This document shows, in pieces, positions 12,758 through 23,782 of a stretch of DNA of 64,000 nucleotides. Position 1 is the stretch's first letter. Every line of letters begins with the position of its first letter. Under the pieces are notes generated by a model. It made no database searches and was not told where the DNA came from. It worked only from the letters and a program-made list of their open reading frames with translations. The position numbers were made by a program, and so were the translations under genes. Source of the stretch: Patescibacteria group bacterium UBA6489 (GTDB lineage: Bacteria > Patescibacteriota > Gracilibacteria > BD1-5 > UBA6164); assembly GCA_002435385.1 (NCBI GenBank), contig DJMN01000060.1, positions 39,225 through 103,224 on the forward strand. Direction: 5' to 3'.

Positions 12758-13492
12758 CTATTTTCAGAAATAAACTTCTTCTATGACCTCTGAATTTTTC
12801 ACCTCACTATATTTTCAATCTAATATAACCTTTCCATCTTCCATCAAAATTAGCCTATCAACAAATTTTCAAATAAAGTTAAAATCATGTTCAACTATAA
12901 TAACAGTTTTTCACATATCTGTTATTTTTTTTATCAATTTTATTACTTTTGACTTTAACTTAGGAGAGACTCAGGCAGTTGGTTCATCCAATAAATATAA
13001 ATCTGTATCTTGTAAATATAATCTAGCTATTTCTAAAAGTCTCATCTGTCATCAAGATAAACATCATGCTAATTCTCCCCTCTTTTTATATAAATCTAAA
13101 TCTTTTAGTAAAGAATCTATTTTGAATTTTATTTTTTCAGGAAAAAAATAACTAGGTAAAATCTTATATTTCCAAGAAAGCCTATTTACAAAAGCAAAAG
13201 CAAGATTCTCATACAAAGTTAAGGTCTTAAAAATTCATGGACTCTGAAATACTCTTCACATTCAAAGCAAAGACCTTTTTTCTATACTCAACTTAGAAAT
13301 TTTCTTTCATTTAAAATATATTTTTCAGTTGGATAATTTATTAAAACCATTTATAGAGTTAATTAAACTTGTTTTTCAACAACCATTAGGTCATATCACT
13401 CATATTGCCTCCCCTTTTTTTACATCTAAGTCAATTCATTTTAAAATTCTATTTCATCAAACAGACCATTCTATATTTTCTAATTTTAACAT
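12758..13492 (-). CDS. ABC transporter ATPase, branched-chain amino acid (LivG/LivF) type
   Basis: ATP-binding subunit of 244 residues. Walker A is GPNGCGKT at residues 34-41, the signature is LSGGQMRLLEIAR, Walker B is LYLLDEPTAGVSP, and the switch histidine is in IIVEHDF. The EPTAGVSP form and the FQSPGIFKTLTLYENL Q-loop region are typical of Liv ATPases. It is the last component of a four-gene minus-strand operon (binding protein, two permeases, ATPase) with gaps of only a few to about 20 bases. Only one ATPase is present, whereas classical Liv systems have two (LivG and LivF), so it may act as a homodimer. Substrate cannot be read from sequence. Confidence 0.88.
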
Positions 13493-13510
13493 ATTAATTA
13501 ATTAAATAAA

Positions 13511-14386
13511 CTAAATCTCTCTTCAAAACTTTGTGTATTTAAATACATAAAAAGAAATAAATATAACAAATAAAGAAAAAATTATCTCTCTAAAATATCA
13601 CATCTTTGATGCATCAACAAACTTAAAAAATCTTAAAAATTCATTCAAAGAAATAACCAAAAAAGATACTAATAAAGTAACTAAGTTATTAAACCTATAA
13701 GACAAAAAAGTTATTATTATTATTGTATCCAACATTATTAACCAAAAACTACTAGGATCAATATACATAAAATAAAAGCCATAGAGATTTCATCATAAAG
13801 CAGCTAAAAGCGTAGTTAATAATATCATTGAGAATCTATAGATATTTGTCTTTACTCATAGAGACTTTAAACTTAAACTATTCTCTCACCATCATAACAA
13901 TATAGTATAAAAAAATGATTTCCTTATGAAAAATAAAACAATTATCACACATAAAGAAACTATAAAAGAGAAGATAAAAAAATCACCTATCCCAGATATA
14001 ATATATTCACCAAAAACCTTCTGAGTACGAAGAGAGATTCAGAAAACTCCTCATGTTATACTTTCAAAATTCCTAGCAAATTCTACAAATATTAAATAAA
14101 TTGAAAATGTTCAAATTATAAAATATATATCATCTAACCTAGACGATAAAAATAAAACTAAAAAAGTTATTGGAATTGAAAATAAAAAAGATGCAATTAC
14201 ACTAAATATTATACCAAATTCAAAATTAATATTTAGATAAAATCATACATATGTCGAAAATATTATTATCGCCATATATGATAAGTCTAGAGTTGATTTT
14301 ATCTTCAAAAAAAACTTAAATCCAGTTGATATAACAAAAAATATGGTAGACATAATCATAACATGTACAAAAAATTCTAAGTTCAT
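13511..14386 (-). CDS. Liv-type ABC transporter permease (LivM-like)
   Basis: Integral membrane protein of 291 residues with about eight hydrophobic segments. It starts 4 bases after the stop of the preceding permease gene. The hydrophobic pattern, the position between a second permease and a LivG/F-type ATPase, and the STLDLSYMAIIIFSTYV segment fit the second permease of a branched-chain amino acid family importer. Sequence conservation is low and the call leans on operon context. TGA glycines lie in several membrane segments. The gene 13511-14386 ends 18 bases before the ATPase start, so translation is probably coupled. Confidence 0.75.
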
Positions 14387-14390
14387 ATTT

Positions 14391-15212
14391 TTATATTTTT
14401 CTAAAATCTAAACTAAAAAGCCCATTAGGTTTAAATATCAAAATAACCAATATAATTCCTAAAACTAAAGGTTCCTTATAAACTATAGGAATTCCTATAT
14501 TTACAAATAATACATACTCTAAAACAACATATAATAAAGCTCATAAAAACATATATTGCATTCTTCATACTCAAACAACTATCATGATTCAAATTGCCTT
14601 TATAATAAAATATATATTTTCAGACGGACTCAATCAATAAGCCCCCATAGAAATATATCATGCAAATAAAATTAAAATAGAACAAAAAAGAAAAAAAATA
14701 TTTTTTTTCTTTTTCATTTTTACTCATAAACTTTCTACAACCCTTGAATTTTCATATAATCAATTAAATAGTTTTCAGATTATTGAGTACTTATAAAAAT
14801 AAAAATTTGTAAAAAATAATAACAAAAAGACAGAAAGCAAAAATATCGTATTAAACTTATCTCAATTTAAAGAAATTGAGCTAGGTCAATATACATAAGA
14901 TAAAGAATTCTCTATTAAAATTCCTACAGCAAGAGTAAATATAAATCCAAAAAATTCTCTTTTCTTCAAATTACTAAAATTTGAAGAAACTATATAATCT
15001 ATAATGAAAAAACTTAGTATAAATATTGATAAGATAATAATAAAATCGAAGCTAAATCATTTACCATAAAATACATTTATAACATATCAAGATAAAACTA
15101 AAAAGGATCAAAGAGAAAAATTTATATATTTATTATATGCAAGAAATCAAGATAGGATAAATGCCAAAATTCAATAAATAATGGCATTTTGTAATACATA
15201 ATATAAATCCAT
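14391..15212 (-). CDS. Liv-type ABC transporter permease (LivH-like)
   Basis: A 273-residue polytopic membrane protein. The start ATG at 15210-15212 is in frame and lies 6 bases after the binding-protein stop. The N-terminal YGILAFILSGFLAYNKYINFSLGSF stretch is split by several glycines encoded by TGA and resembles LivH, where a short loop follows the first helices. The C-terminal end reads GIILVILIFKPNGLF, the characteristic LivH ending FRPQGLF. Together with the downstream permease it should form the transmembrane channel. Confidence in the family is good because of the C-terminal motif and operon position. Confidence 0.82.
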
Positions 15213-15218
15213 AAGAGC

Positions 15219-16406
15219 TTATTTAACTAATTCTAATTCTCAATTTTTGAACTGTTTAACTAAAAACTTAAGTCAAACTGCTTCTGATCATTCAAAATAA
15301 TACTTTCAAAATATTCAATTCCTCTTATTTGATGAGTCTAGAGTAAGTAGATAATCTTGTAATCTTTGACTATCAATTCAAACCTCAGCTATAGCATCTA
15401 AAATCAATTCCATAGACTCTGCCTCTAAAATAACAAATAATGGATCAGATTTTACTTCATGATTAAGTTTATATTTTTCTAGAAATTGTACAGATTTATC
15501 ATCTAATTCATCTATCTGAGATAAAGAAGCCGTATATAATCATTCTATTTTATCAGACATTACCTTTTTAACTCAGTCGGTAAAAACAACCTCTGAACCA
15601 AACATTTTTCATTTATATTCATCTAAAATTCATTCTGAATCAAGGGACTTCAATATTCAAACAGCATTTGAATCGGAATTCGGAATCAAAAGAATAGAAT
15701 CTATATTATTTTTATTTTCTATAATTTTCTTAGCTATTATAGAAAAATCCTTTTCCTCTGGATTATACTTTTCCATAAAAGTAACATCTCATTCAAAAAT
15801 TTTTTCAAATCATTCTGTATATCATACACCATAATCTGTATTTTCGGCAATGATAGCTAATTTTTTAAATCCTTTTTTATTAGCAAATTCAGCAACAACC
15901 CTTGTTGCATTATCATCATTCCAATATCTTCTAATGTAATCTCATATTTCTCAAACATTACTAGCAGAAGCTGTAGGAGAAATTAAAGGAATCTTTTTTG
16001 TTTGAGCTATCTTTCATGCTGGAACTGTTGCTACGGAACAAAGAGGTCAAATTATAACTTGCACATTATCTAAATTTATAAGCTTTTGAACTGCTCAAAC
16101 AGCATCTTTTCAATTACATTTTGAATCCTCTATAACCAACTCTATTTCTGCTCAATTAATTCATCATGCTTTATTTACCTTGTCTATAACTAGCCTATAA
16201 GCATTTAAAGCATCTTCTCAATATACAGCTGCTGCTCATGAAATAGGAACTAAAACTCAAATCTTAACTTTTTCTTTAACTTTAGAAACTTCAACTTTGT
16301 TTTCTGTTTTAGTAACATTAGTTACTTGTGATGTAGAATCTGTTGAACAACCAGTAAGTAAAATTATAAGTAGAAAAAAAATAACACTTTTTATATAATT
16401 CTTCAT
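15219..16406 (-). CDS. Substrate-binding lipoprotein of a Liv-type ABC importer
   Basis: Periplasmic-binding-protein-like lipoprotein of 395 residues. A hydrophobic signal peptide ends in the lipobox LLTGC with C20 as the lipidation site. The mature domain starts with KIGVLVPISGAAAVYGEDAL and continues KAGGINGAEIELVIEDSKCN, the classic Peripla_BP_6 (LivJ/LivK) pattern, then IGPLCSVATVPAGKIAQ and LISPTASASN. It should capture a solute outside the membrane for the two permeases encoded next. It is the first gene of the operon, and 92 bases separate it from the unrelated gene upstream. Substrate could be branched-chain or other amino acids, peptides or amides. Confidence 0.9.
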
Positions 16407-16498
16407 ATATAAATTTTATTATAAGATAAAAGTGTTGTTATATTAAATTTAAAATTTTTATTGTAAAATGATTCTAGTCTAGAAGTGATGTAGAAAAT

Positions 16499-18586
16499 TT
16501 ACAACAGTTCTAACAATTCTTTGGAAAATTGTTTTGCGTCATTTATATTAATATACCCATAAAGTCTAAGTCATTCAGTTCATACATTATTTTCAAAATC
16601 TAGAAAAAAATATTTTTTTCAACGAAATTGTATTATGCTTAAATTATAATAAGTACTTCAAATTTTAGTTTTTCATATAGTTTTGAAATGTAATCTAGAA
16701 TCTTCTTTTAACTCTGTAATTTCATCTATAGTCTCCCTATCTAAATATAATGTATTTTTAGTAACCTCTCAAATATTCAGTAACAAATCGTCTCAAAAGT
16801 ATTTACTCAAAAAAGACATTTTGTGTATCAATCGCCAATTCTTAATATCCTTAATACTATACTCTCAACTATCTATTAGTTCTACTAACTTTCTTCTTAT
16901 ATCTTCTTCTACTTCTAAAAAACCAAAATTTATAGAGTTTCATATATAAATGATATCACGAACTATTAAATTAACTGGACTTGATAAAAAATCAAGAGAA
17001 ACTTTTTTTCATAATTCCAATGAATACTCACAGTAATCGTCACATTCTTTAGCTACTATATATCTATTTCATAGATAATTATAGACACAAGCCTTATAAC
17101 TATATCATTTAGTATCAACATATTCAAAAGCCTCTTCTAAATCACCCTCAGTAATATCTCAAAAAGCTACATTAGAATGATGTGTTAAATGGAAGTCTTT
17201 TCTTCTATCACTATGCTTTAAATAATCATTATCTACACTAAAACCATCAGATAATAATATATATCTATTGCTGTTAATAGCTAAAATCTCTTCTATAAAT
17301 CTAACATAAAAATTGTTATCTGTTAGATTTGGAAAATAGTTATTTTCTATTATTTTTAAAGTGAAAAAATATATCAATTCATCTTCTGTTATATTTCATT
17401 TTCAATACCTCTTTAAAAAAATACTTGCTGCTCTTTCTCATACTTTATATAAATAAAGTTCTTTTTCCTCCTTAGTTGTATATTTTTGTAAAAATTTTCT
17501 ATCAATACAAGTTGATATAACCTTATCTCAAACCGCCTCAGATAAAATAGTATTCATCTTTTCTTTTATTTCTTGTCTCTCTCTATGTTCATGATAGATA
17601 AAACCTCAAACTCATCATCAAACTATCAAAGAAACAGATCATATAATTCCCAAAGAAATTCATGTGAATTTCTTTATAAAATCTTTTTGTCTTTTTTTTC
17701 TTTCTATTTCTTTTTTATATTTATTTTTGCTGAAATTGAAATTACAAAAAGGTAAATCTGTTTTATTGTTACAAAATTCTTTTAACCTTTTTAGTTCTTC
17801 TGTTTTATCATATCCTCATTTCAAAATACTAACTATAATTTGATCATACTCTTTTTGTCTAGCTTCTCATCATTGAATATGTATACCATCTAAATAGTCC
17901 TTTATTCTTATAGCTATTTCAATAAGAGCATAATAATTTTTAATATCACTTTTATTATACCTTTCTCATTTTATTCTTTTTGAATTAGTACTAGCTAATT
18001 TTAGAAAAAACTTGTTATTCTTTTCAGTAGCTTTATATAATAATTTTGCAATATCTAAGCTAGAGCTATCATCATCTAGTACTATCTCAGAGTCCTGTGT
18101 CAGTCATTCTAATAAACCTATTTTTAGCGCTTCAAATAATTCTTCATGCCTATAAGAAAGATTTTCTATTGATATAAAATCTTGATATTGGGGGATGTAT
18201 GTAGCTAATAACTCTTCTATATATGAAATTTGCTTTTCTGGACTAATAGCTCAATCCTCTTCTTTTAATCAGTTAATCAACCAACTAACCTCAGAAGCAT
18301 TACTTATATTTATTTTTTCTCATTCTTTTAAATATCTTAAGTACTCAGCTATTGCTCATACAATAAAATCATCATCATATAATCAAACGTCTTTAGTAAA
18401 AATTTGTCCCACATAAAAAGAAAAATTATCTGAACTGATTTCAGAAATTAATTCTTTTAATTCTCAAAGCTCTTCAAATATACTAATGTCAGGAATCTCC
18501 CTAAAAATTTCTGATATTCACCTCAATTTTTTAGAATATCAAGAAAAAATATCAGAGCATTTTCCTATACTTCATGCAAAATTCAT
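16499..18586 (-). CDS. Hypothetical membrane-anchored protein, 695 residues
   Basis: Large protein of unknown family. The N-terminal ~300 residues are rich in Glu, Ile, Leu and Lys and look helical. A single strong hydrophobic segment at about residues 305-330 (GISLGIIGSVSLIVGGGVGG) is followed by a basic stretch and a long second half rich in Tyr, Asp and Glu. Several of the segment's glycines are TGA codons. No enzymatic motif was recognised. It starts 5 bases after the stop of the TrmB-type regulator, so the two are almost certainly coexpressed and the regulator may sense something tied to this protein. A second ATG at 18573-18575 is out of the chosen frame. Confidence 0.72.
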
Positions 18587-18591
18587 ATTTT

Positions 18592-19329
18592 CTATCTCTT
18601 ATAAGCCTTCCATATCAAATTAAACATACTCTTCAATCAATTAAAAAGTATCCTACTCTCAATAATTAATCCGAATATTTCATCTTCACTATAACTAAGT
18701 ACAGCAACCTTATTGTTATATAAAACAATTTCATTTCACATTTCAAAAACCGAATCATCAATAACCAAACAATTATGATTATCCTGGTGGTATTTAGAAT
18801 AATTAGAATTTTTATCAGATATGATAGCTTTAGTCGGAGTTTCAAGCTTTAATCTGTAGTCCTTGAATTCATTATTAAGAAATTTTTCAAATCTATAATC
18901 CATTTTTTGAGTTCATACAAAAGTTAGAAAAGGCTCTTTAAGATCATTTCATTCATCAACTATCTTAAAAAATAACTCTTTTACCTTATCTAATCAATCA
19001 TAATAATGTACTTTAGCCTTGTTATTATACAAATTTGATATAGCCATCAACTCAGGCATAGCATCCTTAAATCTATTTATTTTTTGCTCTTCAAGTTTTA
19101 ATAACTCCTCTGGAGAAATAGCACTAAAATGTTTAACTCAGTTCTTTTGTACTTCATTGATTATTCACCTAGATACTAATTCTTTTAATATTGAATAAGT
19201 AGTAATCCTATTTTCAGAAATCCTTCTAGCTATAGAACTTGCTATAGAATTTCAAAGCTCCAAACAAGCAATATATGTTTTTACTTGCCTATCTGATAAT
19301 CAATAATCATTTAGTATTTTTTGTATCAT
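18592..19329 (-). CDS. TrmB-family transcriptional regulator
   Basis: A 245-residue protein whose N-terminus is a winged helix-turn-helix of the TrmB type: LNDYGLSDRQVKTYIACLEL, then SSIARRISENRITTYSILKELVSRGII. This matches the pattern where a helix pair is followed by a Ser-Ile-Ala recognition region. A coiled segment (KLEEQKINRFKDAMPEL) and a C-terminal effector-like domain follow. It is directly upstream of the 695-residue membrane protein. A good promoter-like box pair lies about 60 bases upstream. TrmB proteins usually bind sugars or other metabolites; the ligand here is unknown. Confidence 0.82.
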
Positions 19330-19379
19330 AAAAAATCTTCTATAATATAAATTTAAGAATAAAAAAATAACTTCTTTTT

Positions 19380-19407
19380 ATAATATAAAACTAATTTACT
19401 TTGTCAA
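19380..19407 (-). promoter_or_regulatory. Putative promoter of the TrmB-type regulator operon
   Basis: On the minus strand a perfect TTGACA box (plus-strand 19402-19407) is followed after 16 bases by TATTAT (19380-19385), about 50 bases before the regulator start. Pattern-based inference. Confidence 0.5.
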
Positions 19408-19456
19408 ATTAGTAGAAAATTATGATAACCAAAGAATAAAAATCTATAAACAATTT

Positions 19457-20786
19457 TTAAAAATCAAAATTCATTTGCTTTACATCAAAATTTTTATGAA
19501 CATCATCATTCTCATCTCTCTTTAAAAAATTCTCAATTATCTCCAGATCATATTTTAGATTATGCCCTATTATAAGATTATCACTATCAAAAAGATTATT
19601 TAGAAAATCTTTTAATTTTTTATCTGAAACCTTAGGTCAATTATGTAACCTATTTATATAAAAAATATTTTTATCATCCAAATAAATACTTACTCAAACA
19701 AGACTTGCTTTCATTACATCCAAAGAGGTAGTTTCAGTATCTAAAACTATTTCTTTATAATCCTTAATAACATTTTTAAGCTCATCTAATCATAAATCAT
19801 CTCAAACTATATTTACTTTTAATCACAAACTCCTCCAATCCTTTAGCTCTACTCAATAATCCTCTGGTAAAAGAGAATTAAACTCAAAATCTTGAAAAGA
19901 TTTTACAACCTTTTCATTTAATAATTTCTCAGGAAAAAACTTATAACTCTCCAAATCAAAATCCTTCAATTCCACATCCTGTTTTATTGTAGCTAACTTT
20001 TTTGATAAAAAAGCATCATCTCTACTATCAATCAATTTTTCAAAAGTCTTTCACTTAAATAATTTAGCTAACTCCCTCATTCATTCCTCATCAATATCAC
20101 TCAAACAATCCTCCAACTTTTCTCATAATTGTACTTTCCCAACAACTTCATAAATATCCTCAACTCCTCATACATACTTTATAAGAGGAATAGCTTTTTT
20201 AGGTCAGAAACCATTTATTCACGGTATATTATCAGCCTTATCTCAAACAATAGATAAATAATCAATTATAAAATTATGACTTATTCAAAATTTTTCCTCA
20301 GTCTCCTTTGGTCAAAACTTCTTTTTTTTCATGGTATCATAAATCTTCACATTATCAGAAACCAAGTAGTACAAATCCTTATCTCAAGTCAAAATATCTA
20401 TTTCTAAATCTTTTTCTCACTCAAACTTTTTCACAAGAGTTCATATAACATCATCAGCCTCACATCAAGGTATTTCCACTAAATCAACTCACATATCACT
20501 AATCATATTTTCTATATCAGAAATCTGAACTCTTAAATTATCAGGCATTCTATCCCTAGTCGCTTTATAATCACTATAAATCTCATGACGAAAATTTTTT
20601 CATTTAGCATCCTTTATAAAAAGTAGATAATCTGGTTTTTCTTTTGCTAACTGTCATACGAAAAACTTAGCCATACCAAAAACAGCATTTACTATTTTAC
20701 CGTCTTTCGTAGCAAACTCAGGCAAAGCAAAAAACATACGATATATAAAATTATTACCATCAACTAGATATACTTTTTTCTTCATA
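19457..20786 (-). CDS. PolA-type 5'-3' exonuclease with partial 3'-5' exonuclease domain, no polymerase; apparent frameshift
   Basis: About 442 residues. The first ~290 are a DNA polymerase I 5'-nuclease: YLV..GNNFIYRMFFALPEF, LLFIKDAKGKNFRHEIYSDYKATR, EIPGCEADDVIGTL, DILTGDKDLYYLV and the helix-hairpin-helix region GDKADNIPGINGFGPKKAI. After a linker a DEDD-type exonuclease begins (VLDTETTSLDV, IIGHNLKYD), but the protein stops before the third motif and before any polymerase domain. Reading from the ATG at 20784-20786 gives MKKKVYLVE and then a stop; one extra base near 20758-20762 separates this from the frame holding GNNFIYRMF. The expected DGNN aspartate is therefore disrupted. It could be an assembly error or a real lesion; an internal ATG at 20735-20737 is an alternative start. 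Confidence 0.75.
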
Positions 20787-20813
20787 AAATTTTATTAGAA
20801 ATTAATTTTTAAA

Positions 20814-20936
20814 ACTCCCCCTTACTTCGTTCCTCGCTTTTCCCCTCAATTGAGGGGGACTAAGGGGGAGCTTATCTAAAAAGATTTTCCTTTCTTCCCC
20901 CCTCCTTAGCAAGGAGGGGGCTAGGGGGTGGTTATA
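20814..20936. repeat. Dispersed palindromic repeats (two units)
   Basis: Two GC-rich palindromic units between the PolA-like gene and the PH-domain gene. One centres on CCCCTCAATTGAGGGGG flanked by CTCCCCCTTA and TAAGGGGGAG; the second is the unit CCTCCTTAGCAAGGAGG followed by GGGCTAGGGGGTGGTT. Both recur across the window. Confidence 0.85.
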
Positions 20937-20949
20937 TTAGGTCTTTAAA

Positions 20950-21624
20950 CTACCTCAAATCAATAGTACTACTCTTCCCTTTTATTTTAATTATTTCATC
21001 ATCTTCAACTGGCTCTTTAATTTTTTCCTCTTCGCCCTTAAACTTCTGTTCCTTCAAAAAATTTTCCACAACTCATGCAAGAGCATCCATAACCAAATCA
21101 AACTTATCATCTTCAGTTGGATTAGCCTGTTCTTGACTAGTCCTTTCAATTTCATCCAAAGCATCATAAGGAATAATCGCATCTTCCAAAACAAACCTAT
21201 CATCTCAAATCTTATTTATAACAACATCCCCCTTATTTAAAATACTATCCCAAATTCAAACTTGCTCAACTCAAACTCATTCTATATTATCATAGTTAAC
21301 CGTTTGCATATCTGTATTCCACAGAGCCCAAGTTAAACTAACCACTCCAGAATTAGTTATAATCCAAACATCATTATACCAATTAAAAATTTCATACATA
21401 ACCTTTATAAAAATCAAAATCAACACTCCCTCTAAAACATAAAAAGGAAGAAGCTCTTGAAGCTTTATAGAATTATAATACAAAAAAGAAGGAACTAAAA
21501 CTCACAAACAAATCCAAACAAATAAAATCCTAAAAATAACTATCCAATGCTTATGAATAACTCACTTTATTTCCTGTCATTCAGGAACATATTTCAAAAA
21601 AAATTTCTCCTCAAAATTATTCAT
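20950..21624 (-). CDS. PH-domain (YdbT/bPH2-like) membrane protein
   Basis: A 224-residue protein with two hydrophobic segments near the N-terminus (VIFRILFVWICLGVLVPSF and LPFYVLEGVLILIFIKVMY). A beta-rich stretch follows: NDVWIITNSGVVSLTWALW, TVNYDNIEGVGVEQVGIWDSILNKGDVVI. This layout, with the tryptophans and the IxxVxxxQ-like strand, resembles bacterial PH domains of the YdbS/YdbT type. The C-terminal third is acidic and probably disordered or helical. Function is unknown in general for this family. Repeat clusters flank the gene on both sides. Confidence 0.6.
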
Positions 21625-21640
21625 ATCTATTTAATTATTT

Positions 21641-21754
21641 CTCCCCCTGCTGATTCTTCGCTTTCACCCTCAATTGAGGGAGATTAAGGGGGAGCTTCAA
21701 AATATTATTTCTACCTTCCCCCTCCTTAGCAAGGAGGGGGCTAGGGGGTGGTTA
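21641..21754. repeat. Dispersed palindromic repeats supplying the exonuclease III stop
   Basis: Same two-unit arrangement as at 20814-20936: a CCCTCAATTGAGGG palindrome and then CCTCCTTAGCAAGGAGG with GGGCTAGGGGGTGGTT. The last unit runs into the gene: the TAA of the exonuclease III gene (21752-21754) lies at the repeat edge. Confidence 0.85.
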
Positions 21755-22558
21755 CTTCAACTCCAACATTATAGGACAATGATCACTTCACATAACATCT
21801 GTCATATATACCATATCCTTTACCTTATCAATAAAATCCTCATTCACCATAAAATAATCAATCCTCCACCCCACATTTCTAGGTCTAGCTCAAGCCCTAT
21901 AACTCCACCAAGAATAAGTATCCAACTTATCAGGATAAAGATACCTAAAAGTATCTATATATCAGTTATCCAAAAGCTCTGACACCTTATCTCTCTCCAC
22001 AGGTAAAAATCAAATACTATTTTGATTTGCATCAGGTCTAGCTATATCTATCTCAGTATGACAAACATTAAAATCTCAAGTCATTATTACATTCTTTCCA
22101 GCCTCAACCAACTTATTAGCATAATCAATCATCTTATCATAAAACTCCAACTTATAAGTAAGCATCTCTCTTCAATCAGCCCTAGCCCCTCCATTAGGAG
22201 TATAAAAATTTAATAAAACAATGTTTTTATTATCACCATTTCCTAAATAAGAAAACTCCATCTCAGTCACTCTTCAATCATGATGAAAATGCTCAACATC
22301 TCAAAAATGACTTTTTTTATCCACAACTCAAAAACCTTTTTTATAAAATATCGCAGTACCAGCATAACCAGCCCTCTCTCAAACATGCCAAATATATTCA
22401 TATCAATCCAACTCTCAAACATCCTTTAAAAACTGATCCTCAAAAGCCTTAGTTTCCTGAATACATAAGATATCAGGCTTCTCTTCCATAACAAAATCCT
22501 TAAATCACTTTTTAGCAACAGCCCTAATTCAATTTACATTCCAAGATATTATTTTCAT
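21752..22558 (-). CDS. xth: Exodeoxyribonuclease III (AP endonuclease)
   Basis: Base-excision-repair AP endonuclease/3'-exonuclease of 268 residues. Motifs in order: KIISWNVNGIRA at the N-terminus, the metal-binding Glu in DILCIQETKA, FYTPNGG, the catalytic Asp/Asn in MTGDFNVCHTEIDIARP, WSYRAGARPRNVGWRIDY and the C-terminal GSDHCPI with the catalytic His. All catalytic residues are present and length is standard. TGA encodes the glycines of NVNG, TGDF and GSDH. The gene is monocistronic or the last of its strand; grpE diverges upstream. Confidence 0.96.
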
Positions 22559-22634
22559 AACAACTATTAAACTAATAAAATAAATTTTTAAATAAAACAC
22601 AATAATACAATAATCCATATAACACAAAATCTGT

Positions 22635-22680
22635 AACCTCCTTCCTTTAGTATTAAAGGAAGGAATTCAAGGATGGATTA
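22635..22680. repeat. Short palindromic repeat
   Basis: Arms CTTCCTTTA and TAAAGGAAG with trailing AAGGATGGATTA, in the 250-base gap between the divergent exonuclease III and grpE genes. It resembles the second repeat family seen at 33874, 48298 and 60959. The rest of the gap is AT-rich; a TATAAT box near 22765 may belong to grpE. Confidence 0.6.
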
Positions 22681-22808
22681 TAAAACCAATATTCTTCTTT
22701 CTAATACTTTATTTCTTATTAAATAAAAGTAAAGACTTTTTAACTTGATTTTTGTCACTTTTTTATATAATAACCAAGCTAAGTATTTAATAAATAACAA
22801 TTATAAAT

Positions 22809-23375
22809 ATGACTCAACACGAAGAAAAAGAAAATAAAGAGAAAAAAGAAATAATTGAGGAAATGGAAGAGGAACTAGAACAAATACAAGACGAAGAATG
22901 AGAAATACAAGAAGAAATAGTAGATGAAAGGTACTGTGGAAATGCAAGTGATGAATTAGAAAAAACTAAAGAACTCCTTGCAAAAATACAAGCTGATTTT
23001 GATAATTTCAAAAAAAGAACCATCAGAGACAGAGACGATATGATCTTTTTCCTAAAATCTGATATCTTCAAAAAAGTGTTACCTAGAGTAGACGACATAG
23101 ATAGAATGATTGAAAACACACCAGAAGAGCTTCAAGACAATGCACTATTTGAATGAGTTCTATCTCTAAAAAAAGCCTTTGAAAAAGACTTAACAGCTAT
23201 GTGAGTAAAACCATTTGATTCTATCTGAAAAGAACCAAATCCAGACAGACATGAAGTTATGACAAAAATCCCTTGATGAAAAGACTGAATAATCATGCAA
23301 GAGTTTGAAAAATGATACAATCTTTGAGACAAAGTCCTAAGAGTTGCAAAAGTTGTGGTTGGAAGTTGAGAGTAA
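22809..23375 (+). CDS. grpE: Nucleotide exchange factor GrpE
   Basis: Co-chaperone of DnaK, 188 residues. A highly charged coiled-coil N-terminus (about residues 5-45) is followed by the long dimer helix LAKIQADFDNFKKRTIRDRD and the C-terminal beta domain with GVKPFDSIGKEPNPDRHEVM, GIIMQEFEKGY and LRVAKVVVG, which is the GrpE signature. Length and domain order are normal. dnaK and dnaJ are not in this window. It follows a 250-base gap with promoter-like AT-rich sequence; 150 bases separate it from the next gene, which has its own promoter. Confidence 0.95.
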
Positions 23376-23465
23376 AAAATAGCTTAAAATGTAAAGTAGA
23401 TTTAAATAAAAATCACAACTTGTATTATGCTTGTTATATATTCAATATCTCCTCCTCTTTTTTTC

Positions 23466-23493
23466 TTGACTCAAAGATAATCTTGAGTATAAT
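23466..23493 (+). promoter_or_regulatory. Putative promoter for the 61-residue gene
   Basis: TTGACT at 23466-23471, a 16-base spacer and a perfect TATAAT at 23488-23493 lie about 33 bases before the ATG at 23526. Confidence 0.55.
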
Positions 23494-23525
23494 ATATAAA
23501 TATTTTATTTAAATAATTGTAATAT

Positions 23526-23711
23526 ATGGATTTGGTAGATTTAACAGACACAACTACCTTTACAGAAGAAGGTAGAAAAACTGATTGGGATTTATTAAGA
23601 GTTTTACATAGTGAAGGATGTAATAGTGATGATACTGAAGCTGTACTGGAGTGCTTAACCTTAGGTCAAAAAAATCATATAGATTTATTATTAGATAAAA
23701 AAACTACATAA
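23526..23711 (+). CDS. Small acidic hypothetical protein
   Basis: A 61-residue acidic protein (MDLVDLTDTTTFTEEGRKTD at the start) with a likely helix in the middle (DLLRVLHSEG, DTEAVLECLTLG). It has no signal peptide or membrane helix and no family I recognise. Its credibility comes from the framing: a strong promoter-like box pair upstream and a clean hairpin terminator immediately after the stop, making it a monocistronic unit. It contains no in-frame TGA; all three glycines are GGN, so it gives no code evidence. Confidence 0.6.
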   Translation: MDLVDLTDTTTFTEEGRKTDWDLLRVLHSEGCNSDDTEAVLECLTLGQKNHIDLLLDKKTT

Positions 23712-23713
23712 AT

Positions 23714-23750
23714 AAAAAAAAATCAGAAGAGATTCTTCTGATTTTTTTTT
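23714..23750 (+). terminator. Terminator after the 61-residue gene
   Basis: AATCAGAAG/CTTCTGATT stem with a GATT-type loop followed by a run of ten T; an A run precedes it, so it is bidirectional in form. Confidence 0.85.
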
Positions 23751-23782
23751 TATTTTGCTTACTACTGATACCTTTTATTTTT

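Noticed and set aside
22814..23119. Open frame antisense to grpE
   Set aside because: It is a shadow of grpE codon composition; Ser/Ile-rich low-complexity translation with no start signal, fully inside a well-supported gene on the other strand.
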